The translations under genes and the position numbers were made by a program. A DNA stretch of 64,000 bases, taken from positions 434,001 through 498,000 of the forward strand of contig MU004241.1 of the NCBI GenBank assembly GCA_010405405.1. Reading direction: 5' to 3'. This stretch comes from Microthyrium microscopicum. Taxonomy: Eukaryota > Ascomycota > Dothideomycetes > Microthyriales > Microthyriaceae. Within the stretch, counting starts at the first letter, position 1, and each line of letters opens with the position of its first letter. This document shows, piece by piece, positions 10,968 through 22,474 of the stretch. The notes beneath the pieces were generated by a model. That model saw only the letters and a program-made list of their open reading frames with translations. It was not told the origin of the DNA and ran no database searches.

Positions 10968-12026
10968 TCAGGATGAAATTCTGCCTAGCATGCCACTCAC
11001 AATTTCTTCGACAAGCTGGGAAGTCATCTTTAACTCGGGGTCGTGATCTGGATTCACTTCCGCGACGCTGAGTCCCACGGTCTTTTTGCTCTTCAAAAAG
11101 ATCTTCATTGCAGACATAGTCTCCTTGAATCCAAGTCCCGTCCAATTTGGTACATTCCCAAGAGGAAACAATCCTGGATCTATAACATCAACATCCAAAT
11201 GGACCAGGATATAATCCACTCGATCTTCCATCCATTTCAAAGCCTCTTTGGCTCTGAGCTGTGGCGCTTTCTGTACCGCTTGCGAAGTGATAACATTGAA
11301 GTTGTTATTAAAAAGATAGCCCAAATGCTCTCGTTTGTTGGCTGGCGAGTCGATGTTCAGACCAAATAGGATGATGTTTCCGTTGTCAACAACTCCAGTG
11401 CTCTTAGAGCCAGGCCGGCAAAAACGTTTCATGCTGTCTAATGCTCCTTCTCGCAGTGTGAGATGCGTGAGAGTCATTCCGGCGATGTTTCCTGACGAAT
11501 TCGACTCCTTCGGGGTATATAAGTCACAATCAGCGTCGATATAAATTATGCCTATCCGCTTGTCAGATCCTTTGACATGGTCCCAATAGGCCGACATTAT
11601 CGCAGGGCAATACAGGCATTCTCCAGCGAAAACCAACTGAAAGGTTGATAGTCGATTCTTGTTGTTTTCGTGCTGCTCAGCCAATGCTGCTGCCACCGTT
11701 TGCCGGACCTTGTTGCAGGCTTCGACTGTATTTGCTTCATTTCGCGCCCCATTTGGCTCTCGCGTTGACGACTGCCATCCTCCAGTCGAAAATGCTGTAT
11801 ATTCCGTGAGATGGAAGCCTACAGTCGCAAGCTTCTTGTGTATGCCTACGGACTTGAACGCTGAAGGAGCTTTCGACTTGCCAGCGTACACGGAGCCGAG
11901 GTCGGATGGGACATTGATGATGTTGATAGTTCTGGTCCCCATTTCTCGCGAAAGATGTCCACTTGAGCCTGCGTCTAGCCGATTATATTCTTCCTCAAAG
12001 AATTTATGTGATGGTGTGAAGCGCAA
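10968..12026 (-). CDS. Arginase/agmatinase-fold (ureohydrolase) protein with altered metal site
   Basis: A single-exon, 352-residue protein of the ureohydrolase superfamily. The order of motifs is that of arginase: an N-terminal PSDLGS loop, a FAGECLYCPAIMSAY segment where arginases have GGDHS, IDADCDLYTP where they have DAHxD, and VHLDVDVIDP for SxDxDxxDP, then EVNP. The two C-terminal Asp ligands and two of the central Asp ligands are kept. The two His ligands are replaced by Cys/Asp-type residues. From memory, a fungal subgroup shares the DADxD form, so this may be a distinct enzyme rather than a broken arginase. It ends about 110 bp from the end of the convergent archaemetzincin gene. Substrate and metal cannot be told from sequence. 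Confidence 0.8.
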   Translation of the reverse strand: MRFTPSHKFFEEEYNRLDAGSSGHLSREMGTRTINIINVPSDLGSVYAGKSKAPSAFKSVGIHKKLATVGFHLTEYTAFSTGGWQSSTREPNGARNEANTVEACNKVRQTVAAALAEQHENNKNRLSTFQLVFAGECLYCPAIMSAYWDHVKGSDKRIGIIYIDADCDLYTPKESNSSGNIAGMTLTHLTLREGALDSMKRFCRPGSKSTGVVDNGNIILFGLNIDSPANKREHLGYLFNNNFNVITSQAVQKAPQLRAKEALKWMEDRVDYILVHLDVDVIDPGLFPLGNVPNWTGLGFKETMSAMKIFLKSKKTVGLSVAEVNPDHDPELKMTSQLVEEIVSGMLGRISS

Positions 12027-12029
12027 ATG

Positions 12030-13486
12030 ATCTGCAGCGTACGTGGACCGCGAATGATATGTCTGTTTATCCTTTGCTTATTATTTTTACCCCACAGTCA
12101 ACGACCACCTTCAATTTCGTTCGTTTGTTTGAACCAACATCACCTTGCAATTACTGTTTGATATTGAAACATGCTGTTGTCGCTTGCGAATTGGAGACTC
12201 GCGTGCTGTGAGAAAGCATAGACATCGCCTCCTTTAACCTCAAGTCCGTTTACTCGATCATCGTGTCCGTTGTTATGTCGCTCATCGACTATTCGAGAAC
12301 AAGGTATTTTAAGGATTGCCAACACGAATTACGATCGATTGAGTTCGACACATTTCCTGCTCATAAGCCGTCGGCCAAGCTTTGGAAAATATCACTGATG
12401 TGTTTTTATCCGCTTTTCTGTCAACAACACAGATGTGGCAACCAGTCGACAAAATACATAACGCGCTCACTTCAAGTGCGGTGAGTACCATCTGCTATTT
12501 TTTTTTTGAATTGAGTGCTTTCTTACCCCCTGTATGCGTAAAACAGTCCATTTTCCATCGAATGCGCTGGAAGTTGAAGCATCTTCTCGTTATAGAGTGC
12601 GATAGGCGACACCGAAGTTGATGGGAGCGCGCTATTTATATTGTCAAACCGGTTGGTATGGCACTGACTTCCATTTTCAGGTATCGTCAAACGAGCAGAA
12701 CTTTGCCGCAAGCAGCCGCAAATATACATTCGATTCATCGCCAGCCACAGTCATGAGAGAATTACAGATTGTACAGCACGTCAGCCTTGCATTAAATTTT
12801 CGTCAACGACGAACGGGATCCACGCAGATGGAGGCTAGCACGCAGCTGTCGAAACCGAACCATCTAGATCTTCTGAGACCACGGCCCTGGGATCCAATGA
12901 AGCAGAGCACGCATCCAGTATCTCCCAAATAACATCTCTGATGTTCGTAGAGCCCCAATCGCACGCGAAGAGATATTAATCCGGGCCTGCGATGGTTTGC
13001 TGGGTTCGCTGGTTGGTTCTCTTGGCATGGTCTCGGCACTCCAATCCATTCAAAGCGTTTACCTCGTGGTCCCTTAGCTCGGCCTTGGTATAACTCTAGA
13101 AGGACGACACTGTTGTAGAACAACTATCTTCGGCATCTCAAGCATGCTTCTCCAGCTTGGCCCTGCAGATGAGCTGCGGATAGCTCTGTCGATATGCAGC
13201 AGGTCCCATCGTGAACGTCATTTTTCAAGGTTCGTGACCGCATTCGGGCATGCCGTAGCCGTTCATGGACAAGGTCAAGTCCTTCTTTTCTTTATTTTTC
13301 TCATGAAGTATTTGGAAAAGAAACCGGATGCCCGGTCACCAATATGACAGGCAAAAGGGTATATATTAGGTGGACATGGGTGAGCTGTTTGCGCAAGGTT
13401 ACAGCTATTCACTCGTGGCGATCTCTTTCATCGTGCAGTCCTGAAAAACACACTTGAAAGAATCGCTAGTACGTTTCAATCTATCC
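12030..13486. other. Intergenic region with one copy of a small dispersed repeat
   Basis: The 1.4 kb between the divergent arginase-like and alkaline phosphatase genes. Several frames of 60-106 codons are open but none has domain or splice support. The one on the minus strand at 12523-12738 carries the dispersed repeat listed separately. A CA-rich stretch and pyrimidine tracts precede the phosphatase ATG. Confidence 0.5.
12557..12660 (-). repeat. Small dispersed repeat, copy A
   Basis: Read on the minus strand it contains AATAGCGCGCTCCCATC followed by a TCGGTGTC block, matching copies at 35.7 and 50.8-51.3 kb. Its conceptual peptide DNINSALPSTSVSPIAL aligns with DKINGALPSSAVSPITL of copy C, and similarity continues through a following KxLQ...H.M.N stretch. 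No known element is recognised. Confidence 0.6.
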
Positions 13487-15802
13487 ATGAAGTTCACGAT
13501 AGCTATAGTAGGCCTGCTACTTGGTGCGGCTCAAGGTCAGACCTTTCAGAGACTAGGAACTTGTCCAACGTTCGGTGAGTCCCAATACATGTGGCATTGA
13601 AAGAACATCGCTAAGTCAAAAGGATGTATATTTCCTCCTGATCAGGCAAACTTCCTCCTAGGTCAATTCTTTGATATCCGGCTGGAAGTCCACGCACCAG
13701 TCAATGGTACAGAAGCCAACGGAAAGCTTCCTGATGAGAAATTCACGTTCACCGTTGCAAGCAGTTCCGGATCTCCAGCTCCTGCTGCTTCATTCTTTTC
13801 GGTAGCAGAGCCAGCTTTAGAGCGTTGGAACTTCACCTGGTATGAGGACCTGTTTGCTCAAGATGCAAAGACACCATCTCTAGTCAATGTTACATCAAAA
13901 GCATACCGTCGTGTGCGATTCACCGCTCCAGGAACTTATACCGCCACACTCAACTATAACAATGGCTCAACTACTAAGGCAACATGGCATGTTCGGGATT
14001 TGCCCAAGACTCGCCGAGCCAAGAATGTCATTTTGTTCATCGGTAGGTCGTAGTCGCAGCGTTTCTATCATGAATTGACAATGTTAGGGGATGGAATGAC
14101 CACAAATGCTATCACCGCCGCTCGTCTCATTGGTCATAAGATGGTCAATGGATATTATCAGTCAAAGCTCGCATTGGATACGTTTCCAGTAATCGGGCAT
14201 CAAATGACGCACTCGATTGATTCTTTCATCACGGACAGTGCAAACAGTGCTACCGCCTTGTACACCGGCCACAAGAGCACTGTCAATGCTCTAGGCGTCT
14301 ACGCTGACTCTAGTCCTAATAAGTTTGACGATCCAAAGGCAAGTGGTTCGAATTGTAGCAGCTTTGGCTACAGGACTCATCGTGGTTAGCGGCATCGGCT
14401 AACGGAATGTTCAGGTTGAAACGATCGCAGAGCTTTTCCAGCGTCTCGTCAAGGGTGCCGTCGGGTGAGTTGCCAGAATTGCAGCAAGTAAACACGCTGA
14501 TATAATAATCAGGATCGTATCGACTGCCTTTTTAGCTGATGCTACTCCCGCAGCATTGGTAGCACATACCAGAGATCGAGGTCAATATGGACCTGTCGTT
14601 GACAGCTTCTTCAATGGAGTGGCCAATTACACATGGTCGAACTGGACTGGAGTTGATGTGCTCTTTGGTGGAGGAGCCGAAAACTTCTACAACAGCTCGT
14701 TGGGCGGATTAACTTACCTGAATCGCGATCAATATGCCGAAGCAAAGAAAAAGGGCTACGGTGTCGTCTACAACAATACAGACCTTCAGAAGTTGCCCAA
14801 CAACCAGCGTGCACTCGGCGTATTTAGTGTTTCCAATATGGCCAAGGTCAGTAGCCATGTTTGCACTAGAATTTTCATGTTAACAGTGTCCAGTGGCTCG
14901 ACCGTAATGTCTTCACCACCAATCTCAAGGTAAGGTATTCGTAGAGTAGTTTGTGGAAGCGCTGACAGTAGCAGAACCAAAACAACTCTGCTGATGGTCT
15001 CAAGAAGGACGCTATTGATCAGCCTGGTCTCAAAGAGATGACACTCAAAGCTATCGATATCGTCAGCGCTAGATCTAATGGTAGTGGCTGGTTCGTTATG
15101 TCCGAGGCTGCTTCGATTGATAAAATGCTTCACGTGCTCGATTATGATCGAGCTCTGGGAGAAACTCTGGAACTGGACGACACGGTGCGAGCTACTATCG
15201 CCAAGTTGAAGGCTTCCGGACAACTCAACGATACTCTTATCATTGTGACTGCTGATCACGGGTAAGTCAATCTTACCATAGCTACAATGAATGCTAAATC
15301 CTGCAGACATGGCTTCGATGTAACCGGATCTGTTGATACCAAGTATCTTCAAGCACAAAACACCACTCGTGCGAAGCGTAATGCAGTTGGGGTCTATCAA
15401 AACGCCGGTTTGTCACAATATGTCATGACTGGTAACCTCACCTACGCAAATGACTCGCATTTCCCGTCCAATTGGGATCCACGTTATACTCTTCAACAAG
15501 GTGTTGTGACCTTCCCTGACAGGATTGAAGATTATATGGTCAACAAGAATGGCCCTCGAACTCCAGCTGTCAATACCTCAGCTGCCCTTGACAACTATGT
15601 TGCCAATCCAAAAGAGCACACCCACGGCATTCTTATTAACGGCACACTGCCGCTTAATGAAGCTCAAGGTGTTCACTCCTTGACGGACGTACCAGTCTAC
15701 GCTATGGGTCCTGGCCAAGAGCTCTTCGGCGGGACTTATAACAATATCGACATCTTTTACAAGATCGCTGAGGTCTATGGATTGAGTGGTAAGGGGTTGT
15801 AA
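13487..15802 (+). CDS. Secreted alkaline phosphatase
   Basis: Eight exons: 13487-13574, 13623-14042, 14088-14338, 14415-14464, 14513-14846, 14894-14929, 14975-15261, 15307-15802; 653 residues. It starts with a signal peptide (MKFTIAIVGLLLGAAQG). It has the alkaline phosphatase superfamily signature: FIGDGM (metal Asp about residue 171), the nucleophile region DSANSATALYTG (Ser about 220), VTADHGHGFD, and a late metal-ligand region EHTHG. The family hydrolyses phosphomonoesters using two Zn and one Mg. A beta-sandwich-like N-terminal domain of about 170 residues precedes the catalytic domain. Intron 3 (14339-14414) uses a GC donor (GCAAGT) with a good GGCTAAC branch point. The protein is probably extracellular and used for phosphate scavenging. 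Confidence 0.9.
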
Positions 15803-16102
15803 CAGGATCGATTAACATTTGACCAGTTGGTGCCTTTAATGAATCTTATGAGAGATTGTACATATAAGAATATCTAATACAATGAATGCTAGTGCTGATA
15901 GTGCTATGTCAACCCAGACACAAACCGCTGCTCAAATTCTCTAGACATCTTCCAGACGATCCGACCTCCTCCGGATGGCCTCACGCCTGGTGGGCACTAA
16001 CCTCAGTAAGGACCGACGTACTGAAGAGGAGAAAGATGAGGTCTTGTTTCCACTTACCTCCAACTACTATGCCTAAAATCAAACAATACCAAAGGCACGA
16101 CC
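15803..16102. other. Convergent 3' intergenic region
   Basis: 300 bp between the convergent phosphatase and the Met-rich secreted protein gene; it should hold both 3' UTRs. A short plus-strand frame here is antisense to the neighbour and not called. Confidence 0.5.
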
Positions 16103-17679
16103 CTAAATCAAGAGCGCAACAAAAACAGCGGCAGCGAGACCAGCGATGCCCACCGAGTTCTTCATGCCTAAGGACATTTCCGGCATTGTGCTATTCTTTC
16201 CGCCACTGACACCTGTGCCACCCGTCATTGTTCCATTCATACCTCCTTTCATTCCTCCCCCTTTCCCGTTTTCTCCTCCATTCTCTCCTCCAGTCATTTT
16301 CTTCATTTGTGGGACAACGTACATGATGGAGATACCCTGAAAGATTGTTAGTATGAGTTTTCACAGTTGTTGCAGTTTCAGGCAGCACTGGTCAATATGC
16401 TGAGATCACACCCTGTGGCGCTATGCCAAAGCAATGATAGAGGATCAAACCAGGGCAAAGTGAGGTTGATTTGTTTTTCAACCAAGAACTTACCATGATA
16501 GGACTCATCTTTCCGTCAGCCTCGTACATGCCCATATGCTTAGTCATGTCATAAAAGGCTTTGATCTGGAATTCATCGCCCGTCTTGAACTCGGCATTGT
16601 CTGGTTTGTAGCAGGAGCTGATGTTGGAAACATGCATCATCGCCATAGGCTTGTCCATTCCCGGCATACCTTTCATGCCTTCCATACCTTGCATACCGGT
16701 CATGTTCATACCTGGCATCATGTTGGAGTCAATATAGCCTGGCGCTGCACCATAGGTCGCCACGCTATTGCAGATCTCTTTGTCGTTCTTTGTTACAGTT
16801 AGGTGCGTGCCTCCGTCATGCAAATGACTGCCCATGCCAAGAATCATACCATCCATTGGCATTTTGAATGCTGGCTGCATGGTATAATCACTCGTGGTGT
16901 TGGAGGTTGGTGGCACGTCGCTGTTCATACAACCGCCGATGTCTAGCCAAATGGTGTCAAGGGCCTGGAAGCCTTTGGGCATACCGGGGATGAATTCGTA
17001 GTCAACAGTCATGACGGCGTCGCGCATTTCTGGAATCTCGTTCATGAGTTCCATGAGCATGAACATCTTGTCTTTTGCTTTGAGATAGTATCCAGTCTTT
17101 GAGGTTCTGCATTATATTAGCCCATGCAGCTGCGCATTGTCCTCTCTTTACTTACCCGCCGACGCTTAAATCTACCGGCGTTCTCTCATTGCCACTGGCA
17201 AAAAATCGTTGAGGAGCTAGCTCTGATGCTTGGCAAACAGTGTCCTTTCGTCCAACGTTGATGGCGACAGAGTGGTGAAGCCACATGCCAGTATCCGAAT
17301 TAGCGACTGTCCCGTTGGGGTACTCTAGGCCAGCGTGCATGTATGTAATCAAGCAATCATCGCATGGTTTGGCCGCGTTGCGATCCAAGAATGTAGCCAT
17401 ACCACCAATGACCTTGCTCGAAGGAACACTATGTGGGCCATATTTGACTCGCACCCTTTGGGACTTAAGGTCTTTGAAGAATTGGGGTTCGAGTTTGGTG
17501 ATATTGGGGTTTGCTGCGGACGCAGGAGTTTCTGAGCCCGATCAGCTTGAAGTTCAGGGGCTTTTATTTTTTAACTCACCGGCGAACTGGGCCTTATTGT
17601 TAAAGTCCCAGCTAAATTCTGCGTTTGACTGATGAGCCAGGAGCACTAGGCTGCCCAGCAACTTCAACGAGATAGCCAT
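16103..17679 (-). CDS. Secreted, probably GPI-anchored SURNod19-like protein with a Met-rich segment
   Basis: Four exons (17679-17580, 17531-17156, 17106-16494, 16336-16103), 440 residues. There is a signal peptide (MAISLKLLGSLVLLAHQSNA) and a hydrophobic C-terminus (SVGIAGLAAAVFVALLI) after a small, Gly/Ser/Thr/Met-rich linker, typical of a GPI attachment signal. The middle contains MWLHHSVAINVG, LDIGGC and LGMGSHLHDGGTHLTV, resembling the SURNod19 (stress up-regulated Nod19) domain. A run PGMNMTGMQGMEGMKGMPG plus nearby His and Met residues suggests copper or other soft-metal binding, which is inference. The last intron (16337-16493) is unusually long for this window at 157 bp. The protein is likely on the cell surface; its function is unknown. 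Confidence 0.65.
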
Positions 17680-18372
17680 AATTCGAAATTGAATCAAAAT
17701 CTTTCTATATCCTGCATAGAAGAGGCGCAAAAAGGGCGATGGCTTCTCACCGCCCTATCATTCAGGTTTAATAGGTACACTTCAGCAAGAAACGGTTCCA
17801 CTATCACTCTGTACTCCGTAGCAATTACCAAAGTAGTAATGTTTTCAGGAAGTTTAAGCTTCTACCTTTCCATGCCGAGGCTGAGAGAAACAAATGGACA
17901 AGCTGCGACATGCAAGCCCGGCGAAGTGTGAAACGGATGCATCATGCGAACCATTTCTCAGATTCTCAAAAGTTCGTAGATCATCTCTTGGATTGGCTGG
18001 ACCTCTGGGAGTTCTCTCAAGCCCATAATAAACCACGCTTTGTGGTATCTTTTCCAGATTTTTGCACGTTATCGCGATAGTAAGTCCCAGACAACGATAA
18101 CCTGTGATAGAATATGCCTCAGAATTCTGACCATAAGGCTGTGATTCGGCCCAGGCTTGTCATTGGTCAAGTACCACCGGCTCTGCACGACCATTGGCTG
18201 CGGAACTGACCGGTCTAGCCTAGTGCGGCTAGTACAATGCAGACTACGAAATGCACTAGCTCGACTTGGAGCTACACAACTCCATCGTCTTCATCAGCCT
18301 CAAAGTTTCTTACCACTCAGCATATGGGCGGGTTCTGTATCATTATACCGGAACAGCACCACGACAAGCCCG
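17680..18372. other. Divergent promoter region
   Basis: About 690 bp between the divergent SURNod19-like and F-box genes. No further gene, repeat or clear promoter motif is seen. Confidence 0.5.
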
Positions 18373-20134
18373 ATGGCAGACTTCATTCGATACTGCTGCC
18401 CCTTGTGTGGCTGTCCTATCGGCGGGGCTTGTTATGAGACGTGGATACATGAAATTCGAGCTCTCTATGTTACTGATTGGAACGATTGGACAGACGTGAA
18501 TCTATCTGGTGTAGGCTGGAGTCGAGCCAATACTGATAGCGACATCGTTCCGCAGAACATTGGAGAACGATACAAGGGTCCCCATCCCAAGCCCATCAAG
18601 TACATTGAAGTGACGCGAATGCTTCCCACAACAGCGCCATCACTTGGACACCACGTAAGTTTTACCCGTCTAAATCCAACTTCATCATTCTCTTGGGGAC
18701 AAAGCGATTATATCGGAGCACTCGGAGGCTCTCGCTGTAGCTCGTGACAGCCACCAACTGCGGTGAGGCATCATCGTTAGAATCTCTTGTGGATTTTCCC
18801 AAGCGTCTTGAAACCGAAACACCATGTGCTTTTAGACTGACAGATTCAGGGCGCAAATAAAGCCATGGGATATTCCATTCATGATGCCTGTTGGAATATC
18901 TTGGAAAGAGCATGCGATCCTGAGCCAATTCATTTGCAGTCATTGATGCTCATTTTGAGATCGTTTCCAAATGATCAAGGCATCGTCAACTGGGGTCATA
19001 CTTATGGAAATCTTTTCAAGCCCATGAATAGTGAACATCGCGCCATTCCCGGGCAGACTGCCGTTTTCACGCACCGATATGACAAATCTCAGTTGACAGA
19101 CCCTGGGGATTGCGGGCTTCAGGAGGAATTCATAGCCTGGGCTCAGGACCAGACAAATGACCACCTCCTTCTCAGGACACTAGGCGTGCCATCTCAGACT
19201 CGAGATGACTGCCTTGAAAAACTGCCCTTTGAAATCCGGGCGATGATATTGCCATATATATCCTCAAGCGATATGCTCAACATGATATTTTCATCCGCAG
19301 CCTTCAGAAGCTCAGAACTACTCGAAATATTCTTCAAGTCTAGGTTCGCGTTCTATGGCGAGCACGAGTATGTCCTTGAGGCCCAGACCCTTCGTACATT
19401 GCGTTCTGGTCGTCAACACGTGTCATGGCACTCAGTATACTCCAATTTTAGAAAGTATCTTCCAACCCATGCGATGACTATGCAACGACTTCGATCTCGG
19501 AAAAGAATATGGCATTTGGTATTACCGTTGGCTCACCTAGTCGTCACCCACCAAGGTCTTGAGCCCGAAGGGCAGGTATTCCCTGCCGGAGATTTACAGC
19601 ATCAAAGCAAGCAACGACTCGCCAGTACCGATCTCGTATATGCACATGGATCGTGGCTCTCGGCTGTTGCTTTCTATCGCAAAATTACAATAAATCCTAC
19701 CCAAATCACGAGAATAGATATATCGAGGCTTGCCTTCCACGGCGCGATATATACCAGTGGGCTAAAAATCTTTCAGGATGGCAAGACAGACGTACTTGAC
19801 TTAGGTTATCCCACACTTGGCCAAAAGAGCTCATACAAGCTTGATCATAGTACAGTCGCGAATGACAAGAAGACCAGTATGCTCACAAAGTTATATGCTG
19901 TTGTGGCGCCGCTGGGGATTCTTGCTCTCTCCACCGTTCCTGACGATGTCGACCTCGTCAAAACTTCATTTGAAACTGGGCGAAAAATTGATGTTATGGA
20001 GTTTGAGGCTGAACAAGAGATCGAGTTGAAAGCTCACTTCGATGTAAGGTATTAAACTTGTTTGCTGCGCACGCTAACGAATATTTCAGGCGTTTCGGAT
20101 GATATCTTTACAAATTGAGCCCGTCTTCCATTGA
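18373..20134 (+). CDS. F-box-type protein with N-terminal Cys-rich motif
   Basis: Best model: exons 18373-18654, 18844-20043, 20090-20134 (508 residues). The N-terminus MADFIRYCCPLCGCPIGGAC resembles the putative zinc-binding start of a large fungal F-box-containing family. A later GYSIHDACWNILERA is also typical, and CLEKLPFEIRAMILPYISSSDMLNM is the F-box itself. F-box proteins bring substrates to SCF ubiquitin ligases. The last intron has a clear CTAAC branch point. The first intron (189 bp) is weakly defined: within it, about 18785-18855 in another frame, lies coding-like text (LVDFPKRLETETPCAFRLT) that such proteins could carry, so an exon may be missed or a frameshift may have occurred. 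Confidence 0.65.
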
Positions 20135-20724
20135 ACAGGAAGACAGCTCACGAGATATCTGATCAGATCTGTTAGAGCCTATTTTGCATCTGATACGCAA
20201 GCAATATGGATACCCACGCATGTCGCGACGAGCTAAACAACCCAACCACCTATGCCCCATCACTGCGATGTCTGTCATCGAGAGCCAGTACTGACAAGTT
20301 CTTCGGACTTGCTCTACCTGACATTCAAATTTCCATTCATAAAAAGCAGCAAAACGGAACTTAAGTAGGGCAGTTCTCTTAATAAAAGTCATTCTTTCAA
20401 TAACTACTCATTGTTGCTGAAACTTGCACCTTTGGTAAACATCAACCACAGATTGACTTGGCTGCAACTAGAGGTTGGTTCTGGTCTTCTTTTCCGTGGG
20501 ACACTTCCATCATTCTTCCATTATTGCGGCTTGGTCATCCCCTCGCCCGTAAAGTTGTTTCAAGCCCAAGCATACATATCTAAACGAACAAAAATGTTTC
20601 ATCCGTCTCACCATTGCTACACCCCACGAAACGTCACCAACTCGGTTCGACATGCGATAGATACAAGCGATCCAACGTAACTGAAAAGGCTACTATCGAA
20701 TATCTACCATGGACAACAATTTCG
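20135..20724. other. Intergenic, possibly one decayed repeat copy
   Basis: No gene is supported. Around 20240-20300 a stretch (CCCCATCACTGCGATGTCTG) weakly resembles the small dispersed repeat core seen at 50.9 kb. A short upstream frame starting at the ATG near 20709 overlaps the next gene's start and could act as a uORF. Confidence 0.35.
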
Positions 20725-21707
20725 ATGGAGAAGCAGCTGAAGCCAAACTCGCCCTCGTCAGCTACCAGTATTCTTAAAAATGTCGGGCGCATGTTCACGA
20801 GCTACCCGATATGGAATATATCCTGGGTCGTCGCTTTCATCTATACTATCGGTTCGATGATATGGGTTTTGAATGCTTGGTCAGTCATCAGTGACATTCT
20901 TGGATGATCTTATAGCTTAAACTAACACATTCATGTAGCTTTACTTGGCTACCTTTGGTTGCGCCAAGCAGTGAGTTCCCAAACGAGATTCTTTATGGCG
21001 GCGGTATCACGGCATTCTTCGGAGTACTGGTCTTCGAAATCGGTAGCTATCTTTTAGTAGTAGAATCGGTGAATGCGGAGCAGACAACATATTTTGGATC
21101 CGCTGTGAAGCAACTATTCGGATATGGCCTTACCAACCCAGAAATCATTATACACTCTACTGGTTTTAAAGAGCCGTTCATTTTTACCCAGAAATCCACA
21201 ATAAAATCCGAAGTTGGGCGTACGATCACTACGATTGAGAAGATCGAATGGATCTGGTTTCCGAGCTGGAAGGCAATGCGAACACGTCACTTCTACGATC
21301 TTGCCTTTCTATCCGCTATTTCCCAGCTATTAGGAACCAGTGTCTTTTGTATAAGCGGCATCACAGGTCTTCCTGGAATACTCAATCATCTTTCTAGACC
21401 ATTGACAGCGGCAATCTATTGGACACCCCAGACCATTGGCGCGCCCGGGTTCTTTATATCGGGACTACTGATACTGCTCAAAAACCAGAAACAGTGGTAT
21501 AAGCCAGCTCTCAAAACTCTTGATTGGCATGTCGGACTTTGGAGCGTTTTCGGCGGTGTTGGATTCATTCTCAGTCCAGTGTTTGGCTATAATCCTGCCA
21601 CAGGATTTCATTCTTCTCTGAGCACATTTTGTGGCTCTTGTGCTTTTCTAATTGCATCCCTTCTACAGCTTTATGGCAGTTTGAAAGAGACTACATCGGA
21701 AATATAA
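20725..21707 (+). CDS. Fungal multi-spanning integral membrane protein
   Basis: Two exons (20725-20879, 20939-21707), 307 residues. The pattern YPIWNISWVVAFIYTIGSMIWVLNA, then GGGITAFFGVLVFEIGSYLLVVESVNAEQ, is that of a common uncharacterised fungal membrane-protein family. About seven hydrophobic segments are visible, including the C-terminal STFCGSCAFLIASLLQLYGSL. The intron has a GTCAGT donor and ATGTAG acceptor. An alternative upstream in-frame start exists, but MEKQLKPNS is preferred because it gives the usual short cytosolic N-terminus. Function is unknown; the fold suggests a transporter or structural membrane role. Confidence 0.75.
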
Positions 21708-22326
21708 ATGCTTAGTGCGGCGTAAATGACAATTAAAAAGCAAGATCCTGCACGTCGCCAACGGCGAAGTTTTGTGTTTAAAATCGCAATCGATCAACAT
21801 CTAATGATCATGCTTTACAATAACCAGTACCATTGACCGACAAACCAATGAAGGGCATCACACGTCTATGCAGACGTAGCTTTCCTCGCTCTCCACTCAT
21901 TCTCCAGCATTCCAAAGCTCAAATAATCGTGCCATTTGCCATCATACCACAAACTCTCCCGACTTCTGCCCTCAAACACGAACCCAAGCTTCGGATACAA
22001 TCTTTGAGCTCCGTCATTGTACGAAAACGTCTCAATTCCGATACGATGTAACCCAGCCTTTTGAAATCCCCACTCCAATACCCAGTTAATGGCCTCGGAC
22101 CCATAACCTTTGTTTTGGTATGGCGCCAAAATGTCCAAGCTAATGTAGCTATTTCGGTGGTGCTCATAGCCCGGTCTTGGTGCTGTGAGGTAGATACTTC
22201 CAATCGCCACCTCGTTCTCGGATTCGGTAGAAGAATTTCTGGGCTTGCCTGCAGATTCATGGCTATCGCCTTGTGCTTGATGCTGCTGAGGTGATGTTTT
22301 GAGACAGATAACTACGCCAAGCAGTG

Positions 22327-22331
22327 TCTTC
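22327..22331. repeat. Copia target site duplication, left (TCTTC)
   Basis: Directly abuts the 5' LTR and is repeated at 28775-28779. Confidence 0.85.
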
Positions 22332-22460
22332 TGTTTGAAGGTGTCTTACAAGAGTACTTCTAGAGTACATATAATAGTACTAATGTCTTGGCACTTATTA
22401 TAAGTAGCAATGGATCCCCTAGTAGTAGATAATTAAGTAATTTTACTCTATCTTTTGATA
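22332..22460 (+). repeat. 5' LTR (129 bp)
   Basis: Starts TGTTTGAAGG and ends TTTTGATA, a RIP-changed form of the TTTCGACA seen at the end of the other LTR. The outer part keeps CpA/TpG sites that are mutated in the 3' copy. Confidence 0.9.
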
Positions 22461-22474
22461 AGTTATGAGCCTAG
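22460..22474 (+). other. Primer binding site of the Copia element
   Basis: AGTTATGAGCCTAGG follows the 5' LTR. The complementary strand resembles GGGCTCATAAC of the initiator tRNA-Met anticodon stem-loop, the half-tRNA priming site of many Copia elements. Confidence 0.6.

Noticed and set aside
14341-14370. GGTTCGAATT resembling a tRNA T-loop
   Set aside because: No acceptor or anticodon stem around it; it lies within an intron by chance.
20240-20300. Possible sixth copy of the small dispersed repeat
   Set aside because: Similarity is limited to about 20 bases and the conserved frame is not kept; too weak to call without a search.
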